A DNA stretch of 64,000 nucleotides from Ottelia alismoides (GCA_037367405.1 JAZKJV010011616.1:1-64000), one strand, 5' to 3'. Shown: positions 9,395 to 20,560, counted from the stretch's first letter. Notes: a model not told the origin generated them from the letters alone. Numbers and translations: made by a program.

Positions 9395-12044
9395 TGACGA
9401 ACCGCAAAATCGGCCCTTTAAGGGTGCGTTCTTAGCACCTCAACTTGTCGAAGCAGTCGGGCCGATTTTGGTCGTCAAAAGATCACCTCATTTAAAGATA
9501 TGCGATGATAAATCAAAATGAGGTGATCGTTATTTATTTTACTTGGCAAGAAACCAAGGTCGAACTCAGGGACACGAGCCTCTCTCTTATTAATCGGATT
9601 TGAGTCTATTTAATTAAGTGTTGAGTTCAAGGCATATAGGTCAAAACAAGACAATGCATTAAAACATATAATAAACATGCATTTTTTTTATAATCATTTT
9701 CATGCAAATAGATGATCATGCAAAGCGAATAAAATATGCCCTAGGTGAAAAGAATGAGCAGAAATAAATAAGAGGTAATTTCGAGTTCATTAAAAAAAAG
9801 GCAGATGTGATGAATGATATGAAGAAAGGCATCATATTGAGCTCAAATAGACACATCGCTATAAAATAATACATAACAAAATCATTGTGTCCAAAACAGT
9901 AATTAAGCATGCCATTTGAAAGATCATCAAACCAGCTTTAAAACGGAAATGAAATCGTCTCAATCGGATGATCGTAGCTCAAGATATGCATAGAGGAACG
10001 CAAGGGCATAACTGAAAAGAAAACATGAAAATAAAATTGCATACAGGTCCCTGGGAAGGACCAAAAAGTAAATAACCAAAAGAGCGGGACCTTCCTTGTA
10101 ATTTGCCCACACGCACAGGGGCTTTTCTGTAAATCTTTAAAACCGCAAGGGCTCCAGTGTAAATTTTCACTTGCGCGCATGGTCAGCACGTGCGTAAGGA
10201 CCTATCTGCAAATTGGAGAAGACGGCGGGGTGTCTCTGCAAATTGCCCAGAAGGCACGCGCCATGCACGCGCCTTCCAGGCTCGGAAGTCGGCTCGGGTT
10301 CGGCAGAGGCTCGGACTAGCTTCGGCGAAGGCTCGGATGGTCCGAGGCTCGGTGCAGGCTCGTGGAGGAAAGGAGCAGCCGAGCCTGTAGGTCCGGATGG
10401 CAGGCTCGGTGAAGCTGTGGCTCTGACACGTGGCTGCATCGCGGTCCTTTGGATCGTAAAGATCCAACGGCGAAGGAAAGATGTCGACGTGGCTCTATCA
10501 TGGCCGTTGGATGGTCGTTGGGGTTGGGCCATCCAACGGCCACTGTGCTTCGTCGTCGGGCTTCAGCTGGCGGCGACATTGGAGCTCCAGCGAAGGAGCT
10601 CCTCCTCCGCCGCTCTCTCTCGATCACAATAGACCTCCCCGAGCTCAAAGAAGGATCGTCGGAGAAGCAGGTGACTCGGGGACGGTGGTCAATGGACGGC
10701 GAGGGCAACTGACGAGACCTGGAAAATTAAAAGAAAATAAAGAAAAAAATCAAGAAAGGAAGCAGAAGACTTACCGGAGGTTTGGGTGGAGGAGAAGCCT
10801 GTGCGCGAGCTCGTGGTCGAGCTCTGGTCTTCGCTGAACCTCCGCAGCAACTGGAGGCAGCTCAAGCGGTCGCGGAGCGCCGCAGCTCCGCCAAGAACGG
10901 CGGAGGGTCGACACCGGAGAGGGTGGTCGTCATCGCTCAATCCCCTCGCCCCTCTCTGTCACAGAGAGGCGGAGGAGGGCTGGGCCTCCTCCCACGTAAA
11001 GGTGGACCAAGATATCGGAGGAGGAGGGCGGCGTATTTGAAGGGGCGACTTGGTGGTACTATGGTGGAGACGTGGGTTTCGAGGAGGAAATGGGGAGCGT
11101 GGAGAGAGGTTGGTGGTTAATGGAGGAGTGCGCGAGGGTCGTGGGTGATGGAGGAAGGGCGTGGGGCAATTGGCGAGTGGAGATGGTGGAAGGCGAAGAC
11201 GAGAAAAATGGAAGGGGGAGAAGTTTGCGAGCGTTTGATCGTGGGAGAGAGAAGGCTATCGGAAGGTTGACGAAGACCTTTGACCGTTGGAAATGGAAAT
11301 CCAACGGTGGAGGTCTAAGCGTGAAAGAGTGGCGTAGATAGGATCTGGGCGATGCGATCGATGGCGGATGGAGCTGCCACGTGGCGAATCGAGAGCGAGG
11401 CGCCATTGGGTGGCTTGGATGAGACTGAGGACTTGATCAAGCGGCTGATAACAGGGGGTGGATTGAGCGGTGGCGATTGACGGTCTGGAGCGCGATCGAA
11501 GGGCGCCCAAGATGCCACGTGGCGTCATGTGGTTAAAGCGTGAACGGAGGGTGATGATGAAGAGCGGGAACTGATCAAACGGTCGAAGAGAAGGGAAGAG
11601 CGTGGAAGGTATCTGACCGTTGGATCAAGAGGCCGATCCAACGGCCAATTGGAGAGGCGGAAAAGACAAAGGCGCCAGGGCCACGTGGCGCACCCAGAAC
11701 GGGCCACGTGGCCCAATCAGAATTATTCAAGGGATTTTTTTATTTTTGAGGGCCAAGATGGCTGAATTTGAGAAAACTCAAAACATGAAAGTTGTAGATC
11801 TTGAGGAGATCTACAAGTTTTATGTTGACCAAAACTGGAAAAGAGATCAGATGAAGACACGAAAAATTTTTGAAGGTATTTTTAAGTCTAAAAATACCAC
11901 TGATTTTTGTTTTGCCATTTTTTTGTGGTTTTTAATTTATTAAGGACTCTGTTAATTATAAGACATTAACATGGATTTATTGACAAACTTTTAAGCAAGG
12001 GGGTTAATTATAGGAAATAAAGATGATGAAACTGAGGTTCATCA
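9395..12044 (-). repeat. Element L 5' LTR (shorter copy)
   Basis: This 2650 bp copy is collinear with 3286-6239 but lacks the segment equivalent to 4579-4884; the break is at 10686. It starts TGATGAAC at 12044 and ends GTTCGTCA at 9395 on the minus strand, giving the expected TG...CA ends. The PBS lies beside it. The four G-boxes recur at 11377-11384, 11515-11522, 11681-11688 and 11704-11711. Confidence 0.9.
11377..11711. promoter_or_regulatory. G-box cluster in the 5' LTR of L
   Basis: Four perfect CCACGTGG palindromes occur at 11377, 11515, 11681 and 11704, matching the cluster in the other LTR. As this is the 5' LTR, these are the copies that would act on the element's own promoter. Confidence 0.65.
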
Positions 12045-12049
12045 CACAC
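12045..12049. repeat. Target site duplication CACAC, right of element L
   Basis: CACAC repeats the five bases at 3281-3285. Element A protease sequence resumes immediately after. Confidence 0.85.
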
Positions 12050-13074
12050 CAAATTGGTTCTGCAGTTTGCACACAAATCAATTAAGCAGCCTAGTGGCAT
12101 GTTGGAGAACGTGATCGTGACGGTTCAGAGAATCCAGTTCCCTAGTACTAGAGACATGTCCACACCTCTGCTCCACACAAACATCATCCTTAGACAGTTG
12201 TTCCTCCCAACAGCCGAGGCAATAGTGAACTATGGTATTTGAGAGATTACATTCATCTCCAACAACAACAAAGTGTAGATAGAGACCATATCTGAGCCAA
12301 AATCAGCAGAGGTTGCATCTGGGCAGAGTGTACCTGCATCTAACTTCCATGAAGACTGTAACTTTCTTGCAGAGATTCAAGATACAAATCTATTCATGGA
12401 TGACATCGAGATCCATGAATTCCTTTTCCCAATGGAAGGAGTGGAGAAAGTAGTTGAATTTCCCTCTGTCAATGATAATGAGATCTTTGTTGATGCGCCC
12501 AATGAATTTTGTGTGGCCCCCTGAATCTCGAAGACCAAGAGTGGATTATCAAGGATTTTTGCAATCCGGTGGACACAATTGAACAATTTTGTGAATCTTT
12601 ATTTAGGAAGTTGAACCATAAAAGTGGACATCGAAGTGATGAAATAACCAATAACTGCAGTGATCGCCTAAGTCACCATCGATGAAGCTCCCACTTCGCC
12701 TAGAGCTCAATCCTTTGCCCTCCAATATGAAGTACTCCTTCCTTGCAATAGAACCAAATATGTATCTGATGATTATCAATGCTCATTTGATCGAAGACCA
12801 AGATCTTGTCTGATGGAGGTTCTTGAACGAAAGTGCAAGGTGATAGGGTAAAACATATCAAATCTCCATGGGATCAATCCTTCCATATCTCGCATCACAT
12901 TTACCTTGAAGATGACAACAAGCCTTGCTGCGAATTCTAAATGAGACTGAATCCAAACCTTCGGTAGGTTATTATGAAAGAAATTCAGAAATGGTGTGAT
13001 GCGGGATTCATATATCCCATCTACGATAGTAAATTGGTGAGTCCCCTACATGTATTGCCCAAGAAATATGGGAT
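12050..13074 (+). pseudogene. Element A protease C-terminus and start of RT region
   Basis: The coding sequence broken at 3286 resumes here. The first 200 bases read as a protease C-terminus (PLLHTNIILRQLFLPTAEA, then IVNYG). The part at 12680-12840 reads like the lead into RT (LPSNMKYSFLAIEPN-like, then a VLERKCKVIG-like piece). The part at 12870-13070 matches the RT N-terminus seen intact at 61036-61395, but with frameshifts and stops. The match ends at 13079, where element K is inserted, and continues at 23661. The same order is readable in the copy at 60180-61395, which has no interruption there. Confidence 0.75.
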
Positions 13075-13079
13075 CACGA
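13075..13079. repeat. Target site duplication CACGA, left of element K
   Basis: CACGA directly precedes the copia 5' LTR and is repeated at 23656-23660. Confidence 0.9.
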
Positions 13080-13487
13080 TGTTGGACATGCGAGCCCACG
13101 GCGAGCCATTATGCAATAAATGTTATTGCAATTCACTCCTTAATCTGAAATAAAGAGTACATAGTTTGCATAATAGGTCCCTTAGTACAATTAGGGTTAT
13201 GTACCATGGCCATCTTAATGATCATACAGCTGTTGATTCAATTATTGAATCATAGAGGCTGGTGCTTAGATGAATATCTAATGAGTTAGATTGAGGACTC
13301 ATCAAGCACCGTCAAATGATTATTAAGAGATGATCTCCAGCCTGAGTAGGAGATGGCAATCCTTTCTCAGTTAGGCTGATATGTGACTGACTTCTTGATG
13401 CAGGTCCTCTGCATAGGAATAGAGATTCGGAGGAGTCAGATTCGTTAGGTCAAAGAGTTGACTTAACGAGATCGAGATAACCAAAGT

Positions 13488-13515
13488 CCTATATCATATG
13501 CTGTCATGATATAGG
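13488..13515. repeat. Hairpin, 10 bp perfect stem, in K LTR
   Basis: CCTATATCAT (13488-13497) and ATGATATAGG (13506-13515) flank an 8-base loop. Confidence 0.8.
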
Positions 13516-14118
13516 CACACATCCTCTGACTTGAGACAGATGTGTTACTATATGTCTGAGTATGTACATTTGGCAGACCAATAGGTTGATGACCTAATCA
13601 AGGTCTATACACCGACGCGCTGGTGTGCATATAAGGGCATATGAGTAATACGATCTCTCAAAGGGATCATACAGGTTCACTACTGAACCGGAAGACATGA
13701 GCTCACTCATGAGATATTGGGAAAAATCAAATTCCGTGCGCACAGTTGTCTCGCTTTGAAAGCTTGACTGAATTTGTTGGTTTGATATATACTTTTGGAA
13801 TTATATGATCAAGACCTAGGTATGATATATGCTTTTGGAAAGTATATGATCGATACCAACTTCCAATGATCGAATGAGAAACTTACTGATAGAACCCTGA
13901 AGTAGACAGTGAAAAGTTGATCTAATACTTCGGTTTTAATCTGAGTCTTCCAGTATGCAGGATGTACAGGTATTAGGAATACCTGAGGGTGATGTGATCA
14001 TAAACGATTGTATAACCATGACGCTTCCATTCCTAGGGAGTGATGAAACGGGTCTGGATTTTAGTGACTCCTCTCAAGTAGAGAACTAATCTGATCTTAG
14101 TCCAAATGTTAGACATTG

Positions 14119-14221
14119 ATCTGAATGTGATTCAGATGCAATGAGAAGATTAGATTTACGGTCTTGATTTAATCAAGCATCTATGGGAGGTCCGCGATCT
14201 GGATTTGAGACGTGATCTCAA
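14119..14221. repeat. Three consecutive hairpins in K LTR
   Basis: ATCTGAA/TTCAGAT with loop TGTGA lies at 14119-14137. CTTGATT/AATCAAG around one T lies at 14163-14177. TTGAGA/TCTCAA with loop CGTGA lies at 14205-14221. All arms are perfect complements. Confidence 0.8.
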
Positions 14222-14358
14222 TATCCATGTCACTATATGTGGAACAATACAATCGCCCTGTCCTTATCTCCAAGTATTCGCGGAGAAAGCGCATTATCCT
14301 TGAAAGAGTTCATGGATAATTCTATTGTTGATATATGTAACCGAGCATTAAGAAAATG

Positions 14359-14488
14359 GATAATTAAATGTGATTTAATTATCATGAATAATATGAATTT
14401 GATTCATATTATAAGGAGAGTTATCTTAGATAATTAAATTAGATTTGATTATCTAAGATGTAGATAATGTGAACGCGATTCATATTAT
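14359..14488. repeat. Run of four adjoining hairpins in K LTR
   Basis: GATAATTAAA/TTTAATTATC with loop TGTGA lies at 14359-14383. ATAATATGAA/TTCATATTAT with loop TTTGA lies at 14388-14412. ATCTTAGATAAT/ATTATCTAAGAT lies at 14423-14459. ATAATGTGAA/TTCATATTAT with loop CGCGA (one mismatch) lies at 14464-14488. Stems of 10-12 bp follow each other within 130 bases. Confidence 0.85.
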
Positions 14489-14845
14489 TTGACTACATGA
14501 GAATAAGTTATCCAATATAATTAAATGTGATTTAATTGTTATGGATAAGAATAAAGTGGATAGAAATATCCAATTATTCATAATATATTGTAAATGTGAT
14601 TTATAATGTATTAAAGAGAGCTAATTATAATTTATATATGTTGATTAATTATTATGTGTATTGGATACGCATTGTGTAATTAATTGACAATGTAAATTAT
14701 ACGTTGTTTTGGGTTGTGAATTTGATTCACAATTTTTCTATGGCAAGATTGCAATATTCTCAAATATCATTGTGAACTATTTTTGAAGAATAAAAAGCCA
14801 ACAAAAGTTGTTGGAAATAAATAGAGGAGATTTTCAAGGAGATAT

Positions 14846-14873
14846 GCAATCTCATGGATTTCCATGAGATTGC
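14846..14873. repeat. Hairpin, 13 bp perfect stem, in K LTR
   Basis: GCAATCTCATGGA (14846-14858) and TCCATGAGATTGC (14861-14873) are separated by TT only. Confidence 0.85.
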
Positions 14874-15147
14874 TCTCTCCATGGAAAGAGGGGGGCGGCA
14901 CATCATTCCTATAAGGAATGTGTGGCCGTCCACTTTGGAAGGTACATCGAGATGAAATCTCCATGTATCTTCTCTCCTTATTTATTGGTTTGATTTGGAT
15001 TAATTTGTATTTGATTTTGTCAAATATATTTTGATCTAAATTTGTTGGTTTTACCAACAACAATCTTGGCCATTGGATTGACATAAATTAATCCCATCCA
15101 TTGATTTTATATGTCACATGGATTGAGATCCATGGATCCCAAAACCC

Positions 15148-15155
15148 TATAAATA
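15148..15155 (+). promoter_or_regulatory. TATA box of element K 5' LTR
   Basis: TATAAATA within CCCTATAAATAGAG is a near-ideal plant TATA box. A C/T-rich start-site-like tract follows about 25-50 bases downstream (15172-15230). The 3' LTR copy is identical at 23081-23088. Confidence 0.8.
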
Positions 15156-15729
15156 GAGAGGCATACCCATGCTCTCTCTTTACACACAATGCTTGAGAAG
15201 CATCTCTCTCTCTTTCTCTCTCGGTGTCAGCCCTTTCTCTCCCTCTCATGGCCGTCCACCATCGATGCCATGGAGAGGTTCTCCATCGCCGCGGCATCGT
15301 CGTTATGCTGCCTGTTCGTCTGCTCGTGGATCTCCGTCTCCTTCGGTGCGCCTCCCTCGTGAAGAAGACGTCGGATCTCGTGTGTCGAGATCAGGAGATC
15401 CGCCGCTTGGATCATCAACATGGATTGCGAGAAGCACGCGGTTCATCCCCGCGCTCGCAAGCGTCTCCTCCGTCGGATCGGACTTGAGACAGGAGGTCTC
15501 TTCGTTTAGAGACTTGATCACAACCACGCTTCAAGAGGTAATCCTATTACTTGTTTGTGGTAAGACGAGACGATCCGAGAAGTGTTCTTGGATCATGTGG
15601 TTTCGTCGTAATAAATTTTTTTAAATTCCGCTGCATCGAGCAACTAGTCCGACTAGTCGCTCCACGTCGTATTCGATGCGACGCTCACGCTTCCGTGATG
15701 CTCTTGAGGATCAAACCATATCCTTCAAG

Positions 15730-15741
15730 TGGTATCAGAGC
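15730..15741 (+). promoter_or_regulatory. Primer binding site of element K (initiator tRNA-Met)
   Basis: TGGTATCAGAGC lies two bases after the 5' LTR. It is the classic copia PBS complementary to the 3' end of plant initiator tRNA-Met. Confidence 0.95.
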
Positions 15742-18600
15742 CTAGGTCGATGGTTTCGAATATGATTCGCTAACCGAGGACGACTTGGGTTCGTTAAGGT
15801 CGCGAAAGTTTTTATCGCATTTGATTTCGCAGATCTGTTTAGTGTAATTTTTCGGCCATGTTTAAATTGTTTAAACACGAAATAGCACTTGGATTTTGTT
15901 CCCCATTAAATAAGGAAACCATATGATCTGAGTTTGCGTAAATCGGATTTCGTATGCTCTAGATATGGTCGTTTTAATGAACATGTATGCACTGTTGCGG
16001 GAACTGTGAATCTGAACGTGATTAAAATGTTAATTACTGTTTAGAATTGCCTTGAAATGCGTGAAACATCACTTGGTTTCTGTTCTAAATCAAATTAGCA
16101 AACTTTAAAAATTGACTTTGCTTAATTTGGATTTAAATTGATTGAGATATGCTAATTTTAGTAAGTAGGGGTCACTGCTGAAATTACTTTCCTAATCAAG
16201 AACCATGTGATTGTCAATTAGTGGAATTAATTGTTAATTTCATGAAATAATTATGGAAAATATTTGAGAAATATTGGAATATGATTATTTCCTTAATTGA
16301 CTTGTCCTCAACCAATTAATTGATTAGATTTGATCTAAATCATAATTGGAATCACAATCATCAAACTTCTTGCTTGAATAGGATTGGGAATTTGTCTAGC
16401 AAATTTCCTTATAATCAAAATTGTTTTGATTACTATATGGTATAATTTTGGTTGAAGAACCGATGATCATCTCAAGTACAAATTAATCAATTTGGCATTA
16501 TCCTTTCCCGAGGCGGATATGGTGTCTAGTCGGGGATCGCTGGGGTAGCGGGTTGCAACGTATGCGGTCCGTCCCACTCCCGCTGGTACTGGCCATGACA
16601 GCGGGTAGGGCCGGGATAATGTCCGAGGGATTAAGATGTATTTTTCTAATCATTAAAATACGAATTAATACGTACTTTGAGAATAATACCATATATATAT
16701 TCAAGCATAAAATTAAGTTTGATTGATTGAATTGGATTGATAATTAAATTTATATGATTAAGTTAATTATAGCTAATTAAGAATACTCTAATATGATTAG
16801 AGTTAATAATTCCCTTGGAAGAATTAATTGTATGAATATGATTCATAGTAATTAATTAAATTTGAATAAGAGATGGAGGATCATATAAGTGACATCCATT
16901 GTCTCCTGTCAAGGCAAAGGGTTTCGTCGCCAGATATTATATGTGGGAGACGACTGTCCGAAGTGATAGCTCTTGCATATGATCCATTTGGATCGGGCTC
17001 GTCGCTTCTCGAAAGAGTAAGGACGTATGCGTAGTGACCCCAATATCGGGTCCTCATATTATAGGGGAGATATTGGATTGCGCATAGCGAGTTGTATTCC
17101 TGTTGACGGTTGGTTCAATTAATGACGGGTCAACATCACCTTAGGGGTGGTGGGCCCGGGTGTTAAAGACCGAATTGGGAGATGCAAGTTGGACTTGCAA
17201 GGCGGAATGTGTTCCCGCTTCTTTTTATCTGAGTTGTAGGTTCTCATATTATTGGGATGCAATAAAGATAAGGAAGGAGATCCCAGATCTTGCTTGAGAT
17301 ATAATGGTAAGTATATCTCTTACATTGAAAGTGATTAAGGGAATGAACTTTCAGTGTTGACATGGCAAGACAACTTTGATATAAAATTCCTAATTCAAAA
17401 TAAAACATGTATATATATATAAATATATACCCTTATGCAAATTACTTATTTCAGATAATCCTTCATTAAACCCACTCAATGTTATACTCATTAATAACCA
17501 GTAGAATATCATGGATTGGACCCTTGATCCAGATATTGTGCTTGCAATTGGACACATAATGTATGTGGTTGAAATATGCAAGTTTCCTCATAATAATGAG
17601 GAATGATAATTAAATAGACAATGGGACTAAAACCCTAGGGTTTATATGTCTCTATGAGTCTTGATCTCATCGAATGTACTTTGGAAGTGACATGTCGATG
17701 ATGATCCCAATTGTCAAATAATCCTTATAAAATCAATAAAGATAATTTGGCATACATATGTGCTCTTGACATTTAATCATGAATGACATGGTTCTCTACA
17801 TCATGTAGAATGGTAGCTCTATAAGAGATGATGTATTCAAATTGTTTAAGTACCTAACTGAACCTATGTTTTAAGAGTTTAGATGGATGTAGTTGACGAG
17901 TGTCAGCATTCTACTGTCTATACTCTAGTCATTCATGAAGCTTCATAATATTCATATTGTATGAAGCTTGTATAAATGTTGAAATACTCTTATATTGAAA
18001 TTTTGGATTTTAACATAAGAGATCCTTGTTCTTGAGCAATGGTTGCTTAGAGATAAAGGGAGCGCAGTGGAAGCATGGGTTGAACTCAAGTAAGAAGTAT
18101 AGTCAAAGAGTTGATTGTACTTCTGTTGCTTCCATCCAAAGAGTTGGATGAATGCCAATACTGCAATAAGTTGATGTGTTGATAGTATGACTATCAAATC
18201 TATCTAGAATCCTTAGAAAAGGAATCGCATAGTACATCAGAAAAATCTACATATAATCATTGAAATTGACTTATTTGATAATATAAAGTCTAATAATTGT
18301 ATCTTAATCTTCTAATCACACTTGCAATTGGTTGCATATGTATTAGAAATTTGATCTTAAAGTTTATTGGTCATCCATGTTGAAAGTGATGTAAATGTTG
18401 CATCAATTTCCATGAGATCAATAGACTTCATATTTTCAGTTGGAGCTCTTAATCTTAGAGAATGTCTCTGTGACCTAGATATTAGAATACACTCATTGTT
18501 TATTTCTAAATGTTGGGAATAAACATGAAATCTGGAATAGACCTATCATAAAGAGTTATGATGGAGATATTTCAGATAGTAATCTTATATCTAGTGGACT
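15742..18600 (+). other. Element K leader and unrecognisable gag/protease region
   Basis: Between PBS and the first readable pol motif I find no convincing Gag or protease. The first 1.6 kb looks like an untranslated leader, with a GC-richer island at 16510-16630 and another at 16900-17210. The rest should hold gag and protease by position but every frame is broken. Perfect hairpins occur at 16785-16803 (stem ACTCTAA, loop TATGA), 16831-16847 (stem TATGAA, loop TATGA) and 18179-18197 (stem TTGATAG, loop TATGA). Confidence 0.6.
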
Positions 18601-19330
18601 CCACTAAGTTAGAAAATTAATGAAAGGTTCCTTAAGATTTCTAATACTGAAAATTAAACCTTTAAAGATCAATAGGAGGATAAAGATCATTTGATAATGA
18701 TCTGGCATCATGTTTTGGACATTTGTTTGTTGATGTGATTAATAGACTGATAAGAGATGAAACTTTAGATTGTCTAATCTCACATACTTGTGAATATTGT
18801 ATTCAAAGTAAAAAAATGTCCAATACACCCTTCTTTGGGAAAGGTGTAAGATGTTAAGGTATTCAAGATCACATACATATTGATGTATGTGAATCACCTA
18901 TATCAGAATAAACATTATGGATATGTGATATCTATTAGTAATTATTTGTGATATGAATTTTCTTCTCTTCACTTAGAAAACTTTGAAATGTTCAAAGATT
19001 TCACAATTTCGGTTTAGAATCAAAGTTTGAAGGAAGATGAAATGAATTTGATCTAATCAAGGTAGCTTGTACCTATTAGATGAATTCAAGGAATACCTTA
19101 TGGAGATGTGAATATCATTTCTATCTCACCCCTCCTAATGAGTCTTAACTCAATAGAGTTGTAGGGAGATGCAATTGATCATGTGTGACATGATTTGATC
19201 AATGATTAATCTTAGCATAATTATCTCTTAGTTTCCAGGTATATGTGGTAGAGACTACATTATACACTTAATAAGGTCCCAAGATGGTAAGCTGGAATCT
19301 AGCATCAGAGAGTGCTACTTCATTAGGAAA
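18600..19330 (+). pseudogene. Element K GAG-pre-integrase and integrase remnant
   Basis: Fragments around 18700-18840 read LWHHVLDIC, then INRLIRDETLDCLISHTCEY with CIQSKK, the GAG-pre-integrase block with its Cys pair. A segment at 18865-18900 (HIHIDVCESP) corresponds to the first catalytic-Asp region of the integrase core. Weak matches to the rest of the core continue to about 19300. Stops and frameshifts are frequent, so no integrase activity is possible. The copia order (integrase before RT) is clear from the RT remnant downstream. Confidence 0.7.
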
Positions 19331-19699
19331 ATAAAGGATGGTATTGGATACCTACTTTATGACCTTGAGATTCTTAAAAGATCTAATCTTTGAGAATATG
19401 ATTCTTATAGGATGACTTTCTTGAGAATCAAGATGAAAATGAAGTAAAGGAACTCATTTAATCTTGAAAAGATAATGAGGCTCCTGAAATCGGAAACTAA
19501 AATAGATAATTAAAGATGAAACATTAATACCTCTTCAAATAAGTTTGAGGATGGATTCCATGTGTCAGTTAAATCTGAAAATGATCAGACTTCATGTGAT
19601 GAAGCTCCTGAGGATCATGACATGGAAAGATGGATGTTAGCAATAAAAGTCTAATGTAGACTTCATATACAAGTGTTGTATATGGACCCTCGAGGATCC

Positions 19700-20560
19700 A
19701 CCTATATGGGTCAGACCCATTAAGGTGTAAATAGATCTTCAAGAGAAAGGGGGAACCTGATGAGAAGGTATAGACCTTCAAAGCAAGGTTCGTAGCCATG
19801 AGCTACACACCGAAGAGAAGGCATCACTTGCGATAAGACTTGCTCTCCAGTGACCTTGCTTTAACCCATCAGAATATTACTAACTATAGCTACACAACTT
19901 GTCTATGACATCTTCATGGTGTGAGTCAAGATTGCATTCCTCTATGAATACCTCTCTGAGCATATTCATATGAAGAAGCCCCAGGGCTTCATGGTTGAGG
20001 AAAGCAAGGTGTGCCAGCTGAAGAACTCCATCTTTGGACTCAAATAAGCTTCTTGTATTTGGAACATAAGATTTGATGAAATTGTAAATGTTATGATTTC
20101 AGATAGAATCTTGATGAACCATGTAAAGCTTAGTGGGAGTGCCATTGTGTTCATCGTGCTAAATGTAGATAATATTCTAATCATTTAGAATGATATAAGA
20201 ATAATAATAAGTGTTTTATAATCTGATTATCCCATACCTCGAGATATGATCTCAAGTATACCTCCTAGATCTTAGTTCTGAAGTTGTTCAGAAGCAAAGA
20301 GAAGAGGGTATTGGGACCGTTGCATTAGTAGTACACCTTGGACTTATTCCATTTTCTGGAAAATTCCAATAGAGGCTTCCTTCCCTTAAGATGTGGTAGT
20401 GACCTGTCTAAAGGGATAGCACCTCAAAGAGTTGAGGAAGTGAATGCTAGAACTGCTTGCACTTGTGCATCAGTTATGAGAAGTTGGGTATATGCTAGAT
20501 GTATACAACAGCCAGATGACTGCCATGCAGTGGGAGTAGTAGGTTGTTACTAATCCTGCT
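19700..20560 (+). pseudogene. Element K reverse transcriptase and start of RNase H, degenerate
   Basis: The RT of a copia element is readable in pieces: a FKARFVA-like segment near 19775-19800, then AFLYEYLSEHIHMKKPQGFM near 19930-19990, then VCQLKNSIFGLK to about 20045, then SGSAIVFIVLNVDNILI at 20130-20180. The YVDD catalytic box is changed to Asn-Val-Asp-Asn (20162-20173), so the active site is lost. The frame 20338-20553 carries the C-terminal piece (RGFLPLRCGSDLSKGIAPQ and a VYARCIQQPDDC-like part) that follows the RT palm in this family. Confidence 0.85.

Larger units (their letters stand above)
3286..12044 (-). mobile_element. Element L: LARD-like non-autonomous Ty3/gypsy retrotransposon
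   Basis: An 8.76 kb insertion runs on the minus strand: 5' LTR 9395-12044, PBS 9375-9392, non-coding internal region, PPT 6240-6252, 3' LTR 3286-6239. The LTRs start TGATGAAC and end GTTCGTCA on the minus strand; the outermost base of the left copy has changed TG to CG on the plus strand. They are about 98-99% identical by eye except for a 306 bp length difference. The internal region of about 3.2 kb has no recognisable gag or pol, so transposition would need proteins from another element, as in LARDs. The PBS class, 3' hairpins and PPT match elements A and B, which suggests a Tat/Athila-type helper. The element sits in the protease gene of element A. Confidence 0.9.
13080..15727 (+). repeat. 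Element K 5' LTR, rich in perfect inverted repeats
   Basis: The 2648 bp LTR begins TGTTGG and ends CTTCA. It carries an unusual density of perfect short inverted repeats: 13234-13252, 13488-13515, 14119-14137, 14163-14177, 14205-14221, 14359-14383, 14388-14412, 14423-14459, 14714-14732, 14846-14873 and 15042-15060. A TATA box is at 15148. The GC-rich stretch 15220-15530 lies in R/U5 and contains open frames that I do not regard as proven genes. Confidence 0.9.

Noticed and set aside
14119..14488. Copia LTR hairpins as inserted MITEs or transcription terminators
   Set aside because: Hairpins are too short, too many and lack target duplications; they are present in both LTRs. Intrinsic terminators are not expected for plant Pol II.
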